The notes below the pieces were generated by a model. It worked only from the letters and a program-made list of their open reading frames with translations. It had not been told where the DNA came from and ran no database searches. A stretch of DNA of 39,554 nucleotides from Collimonas sp. OK607 (GTDB lineage Bacteria; Pseudomonadota; Gammaproteobacteria; Burkholderiales; Burkholderiaceae_D), in assembly GCF_900111995.1 (NCBI RefSeq), contig NZ_FOKF01000040.1, forward strand, positions 1 to 39,554, in the 5' to 3' direction. Made by a program: the position numbers and the translations under genes. How positions within the stretch are numbered: the stretch's first letter is position 1; every line of letters starts with the position of its first letter. Shown here piece by piece: positions 34,652 through 39,554 of the stretch.

Positions 34652-34857
34652 TGATGCTCCTCAGAGTTGTTGTTGGCTGCGGGCCGTTTGTTCTTGAAAA
34701 ACCGACGGCCCGGCGTCCAATATAGAGCAAAGCTTGCTCCTGCGCAGTGGCTGGGAAGTAAATTTATGTGGGATATTGCCCTAAAGATATTAATATAAAT
34801 ACCAAATAAACAATGTAGTCTGCGAGTTTTCTGTTTTAGCCGCGCTCTTAGATCATG
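34652..34857. other. Intergenic region between the CLC-type channel gene and the GlsB-like gene
   Basis: 206 bases without a gene. The right half is AT-rich (AAGATATTAATATAAATACC). Two inverted repeats are seen: GGGCCGT...ACGGCCC (34681-34711) and the hairpin GAGCAA-AGC-TTGCTC (34725-34739). The region should hold the CLC gene's transcript end and the GlsB-like gene's promoter. Confidence 0.5.
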
Positions 34858-36609
34858 CTATGCATGCAGCTCTTGCGCTCGGTCCAGCCGGAAATACGCA
34901 TCCAGCAAGGACGTCTTGTAGACCGCCCCCAACAATTCCGGATCCTCGTGGCTACGCACCACCGGCAGCCGCTCGCCCTGATGATCCAGGAAAGACTGCA
35001 ACGCATCCCCCAGCGACATCTCCGGCGTCACCACATGCAGGAATTCGCGCCGCACAAAATCTTCCGCCACCCGCGTTTGCGTATCGGTCTTTTCCAGCAG
35101 GCAGGAAGTAATGTCTTGCAAGGCCACCACGCCGCAATAGCGATTACGCTGATCGACGATGTAAATGTATTTCACCGGATATTTCAGGAACAGCCCGCTG
35201 ATCTCGGCAAACGATGCTGTCAGCGGCAACACGGTATCCGCCGGCCGGATCAGTTCGCTCATGTGAATGCCACGCAGGCGCACCCGCTCCTGGGCGTCGC
35301 GATTACGCTTGATCGTGATGTCGTACATGGAAGCGCCGTTGATGCTGCGCGCAATGAAATAAGCCACGACGCATGACAACATCAGCGGTAACACCACCTG
35401 ATAGCTCAAGGTCATCTCGAAAATCATCAGGATCGCCATCAGCGGCGCGCTGGTCGCCGCCGCCAGGAACGCGCCCATACCTACCATCGCATAGGCAAAC
35501 GGCGCTGAGGTGGTGCCTGGCAGCACGACGTGCAGCACTTGTCCGAACAGATAACCGATGGCGGCGCCGACAAACAATGTCGGCGTGAAGATACCGCCGA
35601 CCGCGCCCGAGCCGGTAGTGATGGCGGTGGCCACCACCTTCAGCAGCAGCAGCAGCAATACGCTCCACCACACCCAGGGCGTATGCAGCAGCGAATTGAC
35701 CACGCTATAGCCGTTACCCCACACCTCGGGCATCCAGATCGAAATCAGGCCCACCAGCAAGCCACCCAGGCCGAGCCGCAGCGGCAATGGCAATGCGGTC
35801 CTGGTAAACAGTTTTTTGGAGAATCCCAGCAAACGCAGGAATTGCGGTGCAGCGACGCCGGCCATGATGCCGAGCAATACGAACCACAAAATTTCGATGC
35901 CGGCGATAGGCGGAAACGGCGGCATTTCGTAGGCCGGATGGTAGCCGGGCAATTCGCGCATGGTGATGTTGGCGACCACCGAGGCCACCACCACCGGGCC
36001 GAAACTCTCCATGACAATCGCACCCAGCACGATTTCTGTCACGAAAAAAGCGCCAGCAATCGGCGCGTTGTAGGCCGAGGTAATACCGGCCGCCGCGCCG
36101 CACGCCACCAGCAAACGCAAGCGGGCCGGGTTGAAGTGAGTGACACGCCCTACCAGCGATGCCGCCAGCGCTGCCAGCTGCACCATCGGGCCTTCGCGCC
36201 CGATCGAACCGCCGGAGACAACCGTCGCCAGCGAAGACAAACTACGTAGCAGGCTCTGCCGCACCGGGATATTCCCGTCGCCAATCGCTACCGCTTCCAT
36301 GTAGTCCGAGGTGGCGCTGGATGGCATGCGCTTTGCCAGCACCAGGATGGCGCCGGCTATCAGGCCGCCGGCGGCCGGCAACAACAACCGCATCGACCAC
36401 GGCAAGCTTTTGGCCATGGCGACAAAACTGCCGCTCTGACCGGTCAGCAGCGACTGCAAGCCGTAGATGCATTCACGGAACAGCACCGTCGCCACCGCAC
36501 CCAGGAAACCGACCACCGCCGCCCACAAGAGCATCGAGTGGCTTTCCGAAAAATGAAACTGCCGCTGCAGCCGAATCCGATATCTTAAAAGCGTGCTACG
36601 TGGGAGCAT
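34858..36609 (-). CDS. CLC-family chloride channel/antiporter with C-terminal CBS domains
   Basis: A 583-residue integral membrane protein of the CLC family. The selectivity region GGSIGREGPMVQ (133-144) includes the gating Glu139. GGIFTPTLFVGAAIG follows near residue 345. The first GSGIP-type motif is replaced by SSATSDYME (97-105), as in the ClcB-like branch. The C-terminal cytosolic part from about residue 450 holds two CBS domains (HMSELIRPADTVLPL and FLHVVTPEMSLGDALQSF), which often bind adenine nucleotides. No ribosome-binding site is clear before ATG 36609, and ATG 36534 is an alternative. It follows the modE-like gene by 44 bases on the same strand, with no apparent functional link. 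Confidence 0.92.
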   Translation of the reverse strand: MLPRSTLLRYRIRLQRQFHFSESHSMLLWAAVVGFLGAVATVLFRECIYGLQSLLTGQSGSFVAMAKSLPWSMRLLLPAAGGLIAGAILVLAKRMPSSATSDYMEAVAIGDGNIPVRQSLLRSLSSLATVVSGGSIGREGPMVQLAALAASLVGRVTHFNPARLRLLVACGAAAGITSAYNAPIAGAFFVTEIVLGAIVMESFGPVVVASVVANITMRELPGYHPAYEMPPFPPIAGIEILWFVLLGIMAGVAAPQFLRLLGFSKKLFTRTALPLPLRLGLGGLLVGLISIWMPEVWGNGYSVVNSLLHTPWVWWSVLLLLLLKVVATAITTGSGAVGGIFTPTLFVGAAIGYLFGQVLHVVLPGTTSAPFAYAMVGMGAFLAAATSAPLMAILMIFEMTLSYQVVLPLMLSCVVAYFIARSINGASMYDITIKRNRDAQERVRLRGIHMSELIRPADTVLPLTASFAEISGLFLKYPVKYIYIVDQRNRYCGVVALQDITSCLLEKTDTQTRVAEDFVRREFLHVVTPEMSLGDALQSFLDHQGERLPVVRSHEDPELLGAVYKTSLLDAYFRLDRAQELHA

Positions 36610-36653
36610 GGTGTGTGTGAAGGCAAGGAGAATATGGTTGGAATGCTGCCGCG

Positions 36654-37001
36654 TTACCTGGCCATCAGCGCGTCGAAATACGCCATATCGGCAGCCACCG
36701 CCGCTTCCGCCTTGATTTGCATGGCTTGATAACGGGCGATGATCTCATGCCCGATTGGCGTGACCTGTGCACCGCCGCCTTTGGCGCCGCCAGTCGCGGT
36801 CGCCACCAGCGGCGACTTGAAGCATTGGTTCATTGCCTCTACCAGCAACCACGCGCGGCGATAAGACATGCCGATAGCGCGCGCTGCCGCAGAAATCGAA
36901 CCGCTTTGATGGATAGCTAGCAACAGCGCCGCCTTGCCTGGACCGAAGGCGATTGCATCGCCCTGCATCACTCTGAGTCGAATCGATTTGGAATTTGCCA
37001 T
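36654..37001 (-). CDS. modE: ModE-like molybdenum-responsive regulator, DNA-binding domain only
   Basis: A 115-residue winged helix-turn-helix protein of the ModE N-terminal family. The core is ALLLAIHQSGSISAAARAIGMSYRRAWLLVEAMNQCF (residues 25-61) followed by the Gly-rich wing TATGGAKGGGAQVTPIG. E. coli ModE has 262 residues with two C-terminal MOP domains that bind molybdate, and these are absent here. How it would sense molybdate is therefore unclear. It is divergent from modABC, and a ModE-box-like site overlaps the modA promoter. ATG 37001 lacks a ribosome-binding site. A TACAAT hexamer close upstream could be the -10 of a short-leader transcript. Confidence 0.88.
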   Translation of the reverse strand: MANSKSIRLRVMQGDAIAFGPGKAALLLAIHQSGSISAAARAIGMSYRRAWLLVEAMNQCFKSPLVATATGGAKGGGAQVTPIGHEIIARYQAMQIKAEAAVAADMAYFDALMAR

Positions 37002-37100
37002 ATGCGGGATTGTAGCAAGGAGGTAGGCAGCGATTCAGGTATTTTATTGACAAGCACGTTGCGTTAGCAGGATTTTATGGTGTTTCGGCATGGTTCCTAC

Positions 37101-37133
37101 TCAGTTTCAATTCAGTTTCAATTCAGTGCCGAT
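37101..37133. repeat. 11-bp direct repeats upstream of modA
   Basis: TCAGTTTCAAT occurs twice without a gap (37101-37111 and 37112-37122). A partial third copy, TCAGTGCCGAT, follows at 37123-37133. The set lies immediately upstream of the -35 element at 37145. An activator site is possible but unproven. Confidence 0.6.
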
Positions 37134-37144
37134 ATGATTAAAGT

Positions 37145-37173
37145 TGACCTACGCTGTATCCTGCCATATATTT
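37145..37173 (+). promoter_or_regulatory. Sigma-70 promoter for modABC
   Basis: A -35 element TTGACC (37145-37150) and a -10 element TATATT (37168-37173) are separated by exactly 17 bases. The -10 falls inside the right arm of the ModE-like operator. It lies about 40 bases upstream of the modA GTG. Confidence 0.7.
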
Positions 37174-37178
37174 CGTTT
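37151..37178. promoter_or_regulatory. Candidate ModE operator overlapping the modA promoter
   Basis: The left arm TACGCTGTATC and right arm TATATTTCGTT flank a 6-base spacer. Compared with the E. coli ModE consensus (ATCGCTATATA-N6-TATATAACGAT, from memory), 7 of 11 and 8 of 11 arm positions match with the correct spacing. Occupancy would cover the -10 hexamer and repress modABC. Confidence 0.6.
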
Positions 37179-37211
37179 CTGCCATTTGTCATTTGCCGCC
37201 CTGGAGATATT

Positions 37212-37976
37212 GTGATCTTGCTTCGTTTTAAACGCCTCGTTCTTGCTAGCGCCCTTCCTCTGTTGCTGTTGGCGCCGGCAGTGCATGCAGCCGACCTGAT
37301 AGTTTCGGCCGCCGCCAGCCTGACCAATGCTTTCAAGGACCTGGGCCAGTCGTTTGAGGCCCAAAATCCGGATACCAAGGTGATACTCAACTTTGCAGCA
37401 TCCGACGTCTTGCTGCAGCAAATCATCAAAGGCGCGCCGGCGGACGTATTTGCTTCCGCCGACCAGGAAGCCATGAACAAGGCCGAAGCTGAAAAAGCGG
37501 TGGTCGCCAGCAGCCGCAAGAATTTTGCGAATAACCAGATCGTGCTGATCGTGCCGGCCGACAGCCAGCTGCACATCCAGCAATTGCAGGATCTGACCCA
37601 GCCAGCGGTCAAGCGCATCGCTTACGGTAATCCGGCGTCGGTGCCGGTTGGCCGTTACACCAAGGCTGCGCTGGAACACGCGAACCTGTGGGATGTCGTT
37701 GCCGCCAAAGGCGTGCCAGCGCAAAACGTACGGCAGAGCCTGGATTACGTGGCGCGCGGCGAAGTCGAAGCCGGTTTCGTTTTCTCTACCGACGCAGCGA
37801 TCATGCCGGACAAGGTCAAGGTTGCAATGCGCGTACCCGCCCAAACTGCGGTCAGTTATCCGATCGCCGTCACTGCCAACACCAAGCAAGCTGACATGGC
37901 AGCCAAATTCGTCGCGTACGTTCTGTCGCCGACCGGCCAGGCCACACTGGCGCGCTATGGCTTCTTGAAACCCTGA
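37212..37976 (+). CDS. modA: Molybdate ABC transporter substrate-binding protein ModA
   Basis: This periplasmic molybdate-binding protein has 254 residues. A signal peptide (basic start, LVLASALPLLLLAPAVHA, cut after AHA near residue 26) precedes the mature start ADLIVSAAASLTNAFKDLG, a ModA hallmark. Further ModA motifs are NFAASDVLLQQI, GAPADVFASAD, YGNPASVPVGRYTK and FVFSTDAA. I chose GTG 37212 because GGAG lies five bases upstream and it gives a normal signal peptide. Upstream in-frame ATGs at 37077 and 37134 would add residues that read through the promoter. It is the first gene of modABC. Confidence 0.95.
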   Translation: MILLRFKRLVLASALPLLLLAPAVHAADLIVSAAASLTNAFKDLGQSFEAQNPDTKVILNFAASDVLLQQIIKGAPADVFASADQEAMNKAEAEKAVVASSRKNFANNQIVLIVPADSQLHIQQLQDLTQPAVKRIAYGNPASVPVGRYTKAALEHANLWDVVAAKGVPAQNVRQSLDYVARGEVEAGFVFSTDAAIMPDKVKVAMRVPAQTAVSYPIAVTANTKQADMAAKFVAYVLSPTGQATLARYGFLKP

Positions 37977-38045
37977 TGACAGAGTGTTATCGTCAAGTTT
38001 TTCAGCACAGCATCAAGGGTAGGCAGTGAATAGAACGCAGAAGCC

Positions 38046-38723
38046 ATGAACAGCGGAGTGTGGGTTGCCCTGACGCTGTCGTTGAAAGTTGCAGGCTGGG
38101 CGACCTTGATCAACATGGTGCTCGGGGTCGCTGCCGCCTACGGCTTGTCGCGCTGGCGCTCGCCAGCGCGCGACCTGGTCGACGCCATCCTCACTCTGCC
38201 GCTGGTGCTACCGCCGACCGTGCTCGGCTACTATCTGCTGGTGTTGCTGGGCCGCCGCGGCGTGTTCGGCGCCTGGCTGGACAAATTGGGCATCGAGCTG
38301 GTATTCACCTGGCAAGGCGCGGTGATCGCGGCTACCATCGTCGCCTTCCCACTGGTACTCAAATCGGCCCGCGCCGCTTTTGAAAATGTTGATGTGCAAT
38401 TGGAAAATGCTGCCCGCGTGCTGGGCGTGTCGGAGGCCGGAGTCTTCTTCCGTGTAACCTTGCCGCTGGCCTCCAAGGGCATCGTGGCAGGCGTGCTGCT
38501 GGCCTTCGCCCGCGCACTGGGTGAATTCGGAGCCACCCTGATGATCGCCGGCAATCTGCCGGGCCGCACCCAGACCTTATCGGTCGCCATTTATGAAGCG
38601 GTGCAAGCCGGCGACGACCAGACTGCCAACCTGCTGGTGCTGATTACCTCGGCCACCTGCATTGTGGTGCTGCTGATCGCCGGCCGCCTGTTACCGAAAA
38701 GCCAGCAACGCCGGCAATCATGA
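38046..38723 (+). CDS. modB: Molybdate ABC transporter permease ModB
   Basis: This inner-membrane permease has 225 residues and five to six helices. The ABC-coupling EAA-type loop is LENAARVLGVSEAGVFFRVTLPLASKGIVAGVLLAFARALGEFG (about residues 118-161). The ALGEFGAT motif is typical of sulfate/molybdate permeases. PLVLPPTVLGYYLLVLLGRRG near residue 57 is a ModB signature. It follows modA by 69 bases and precedes modC by 10. The family forms homodimers bound to two ModC subunits. Confidence 0.95.
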   Translation: MNSGVWVALTLSLKVAGWATLINMVLGVAAAYGLSRWRSPARDLVDAILTLPLVLPPTVLGYYLLVLLGRRGVFGAWLDKLGIELVFTWQGAVIAATIVAFPLVLKSARAAFENVDVQLENAARVLGVSEAGVFFRVTLPLASKGIVAGVLLAFARALGEFGATLMIAGNLPGRTQTLSVAIYEAVQAGDDQTANLLVLITSATCIVVLLIAGRLLPKSQQRRQS

Positions 38724-38733
38724 TGGATTTCCC

Positions 38734-39417
38734 ATGACCATTGAAATCCGCATCAGCAAACATTTGCAAGCCAACGACCGTGGCTTCAATCTCGACATCG
38801 CCTTGCTTACCGAAAGCAATCGTGTGGTGCTGTACGGCCCCTCGGGCGCCGGCAAGAGCCTGACCCTGCAGGCCATTGCCGGTTTGCTAACACCAGACAA
38901 AGGCCTGATACGCCTCAAGCAAAACATCTTATTCGATAGCGCGGCCGGCACTTGCCTGCCGCCGCAACAGCGTAAGGTCGCCTATCTGTTCCAGGACTAT
39001 GCGCTGTTTCCGCACCTCACCGTAGCTCAGAACGTGGCTTTCGGATTGCGCTCGGGCAGCTTTAATCTGCGCCATCCGCACGACCATCCGGCAGTAAAGA
39101 AATGGCTGGCCTCATTCGAATTGAGCGCCGCCGCCAACAGCTATCCGCATCAGTTGTCGGGCGGCCAGCGGCAGCGCGTGGCGCTGGCCAGGGCATTGGT
39201 GCTGGAACCGGATATCCTGCTGCTGGACGAACCGTTTTCCGCGCTCGATTTGAGTTTGCGCGACAGGATGCGGCGTGAATTGTCCGAACTGCAAAAGCAG
39301 TTGAACGTGCCAATGATGGTGATCACCCACGACCCTGCCGACCTGGCCATGCTGGGTGACGAAATATTCGAGATCCGCGATGGCATGATTACGCCCGCGC
39401 CGCCCGCCAGAACATAA
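38734..39417 (+). CDS. modC: Molybdate ABC transporter ATP-binding protein ModC (short form)
   Basis: This ATPase subunit of the molybdate importer has 227 residues. Walker A GPSGAGKS (35-42), Q-loop Gln87, signature LSGGQ (141-145), Walker B ILLLDE (161-166) and the switch His199 are all present, so the ATPase core is complete. The protein ends soon after the H-loop. The C-terminal TOBE/MOP molybdate-binding domain of the roughly 350-residue E. coli ModC is missing. The stop codon is clean and the IS begins 47 bases later, so the short form is not caused by the insertion. Confidence 0.93.
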   Translation: MTIEIRISKHLQANDRGFNLDIALLTESNRVVLYGPSGAGKSLTLQAIAGLLTPDKGLIRLKQNILFDSAAGTCLPPQQRKVAYLFQDYALFPHLTVAQNVAFGLRSGSFNLRHPHDHPAVKKWLASFELSAAANSYPHQLSGGQRQRVALARALVLEPDILLLDEPFSALDLSLRDRMRRELSELQKQLNVPMMVITHDPADLAMLGDEIFEIRDGMITPAPPART

Positions 39418-39443
39418 AGTAAAGCAAAGCAAAGCCAGGATAT

Positions 39444-39464
39444 AAAAAAACGCAGCCGAAGCTG
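39444..39464 (-). terminator. Terminator hairpin after modC, abutting the IS end
   Basis: CAGC (39453-39456) and GCTG (39461-39464) form a short stem around the tetraloop CGAA (TTCG on the minus strand). On the minus strand it is followed by CGTTTTTTT, making an intrinsic terminator for leftward transcription. On the plus strand the T tract expected for modC is absent because the IS starts at the next base. Confidence 0.5.
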
Positions 39465-39554
39465 TAATGCCGTTCAGTTAAGACTGGACGGCATTTTTAT
39501 TTTGGGCTTGTAAACGTTCGGGCCAGCTGTTAACCTGCGTGTCGATGCTCGATG
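39465..39554 (+). mobile_element. Right-hand IS4-type insertion sequence end (partial)
   Basis: The IS begins at 39465 with TAATGCCGTTCAGTTAAG and reads rightward out of the window. All 90 bases are identical to the complement of 104-193. The transposase start codon ATG is at 39545-39547, and only ten bases of coding sequence are inside the window. The first 28 bases of the end (39466-39493) can themselves fold as ATGCCGT...ACGGCAT, as in the left copy. Confidence 0.85.

Noticed and set aside
37077-37211. Upstream in-frame starts for modA (37077, 37134)
   Set aside because: They would translate through the promoter and operator and bury the signal peptide. GTG 37212 has a ribosome-binding site at good spacing.
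1-39554. Composite transposon made by two inverted IS4-type copies
   Set aside because: The interior is core chromosome (complex I, tpiA, secG, tRNA, greB) in a conserved order with uniform base use. The flanking IS copies are better explained as independent insertions or assembly boundaries.

Overview
The window looks like chromosomal DNA from a betaproteobacterium of the Burkholderiales, most likely the Oxalobacteraceae (Collimonas, Herbaspirillum or Janthinobacterium relatives). This rests on recognised protein families and on the gene order tpiA-secG-tRNA-Leu(GAG)-nuoA...N-DUF2818-NUDIX hydrolase. No database search was run. Coding is dense, moderately GC-rich, and mostly housekeeping.

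Positions 1-193 and 39465-39554 hold two outward-facing ends of the same IS4-type insertion sequence. Ninety bases are identical in inverted orientation, so both window edges fall inside IS copies. Positions 425-18068 (minus strand) carry tpiA, secG, a tRNA-Leu(GAG), the complete 14-gene nuo operon for respiratory complex I (nuoA to nuoN), a DUF2818 membrane protein and a NudF-like NUDIX hydrolase. Several nuo spacers carry palindromic or tandem repeats.

Positions 18207-21016 (minus) hold a PLP-dependent threonine/serine dehydratase-type enzyme, the peroxide-stress protein YaaA, an 83-residue unknown protein and a GNAT acetyltransferase. Positions 21118-24548 (plus) hold a DJ-1/PfpI-like protein, a PIN-domain protein, a YbdL-like methionine aminotransferase and a YfcG-like glutathione oxidoreductase. 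A cluster of palindromic repeats separates these from greB (minus). A protein with two methylglyoxal-synthase domains, the first degenerate, is divergent from greB. It is followed by a degenerate EAL + HDOD signalling protein.

Positions 27918-32051 (minus) form a likely vitamin-salvage operon: a TonB-dependent receptor, an APH/thiamine-kinase-like kinase and a PnuC-family transporter. Next come a Tat-exported MsrB, rlmJ, a GlsB/YeaQ-type protein with a coupled helical protein, and a CLC-type channel/antiporter with CBS domains. The right end is the molybdate module: a one-domain ModE-like regulator divergent from modABC. The modA promoter overlaps a good match to a ModE operator, and an IS end lies 47 bases after modC.

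The observations most worth following are the tandem MGS protein, the two palindromic repeat families, the receptor-kinase-PnuC operon, and the molybdate module in which neither the regulator nor the ATPase has a molybdate-binding domain.
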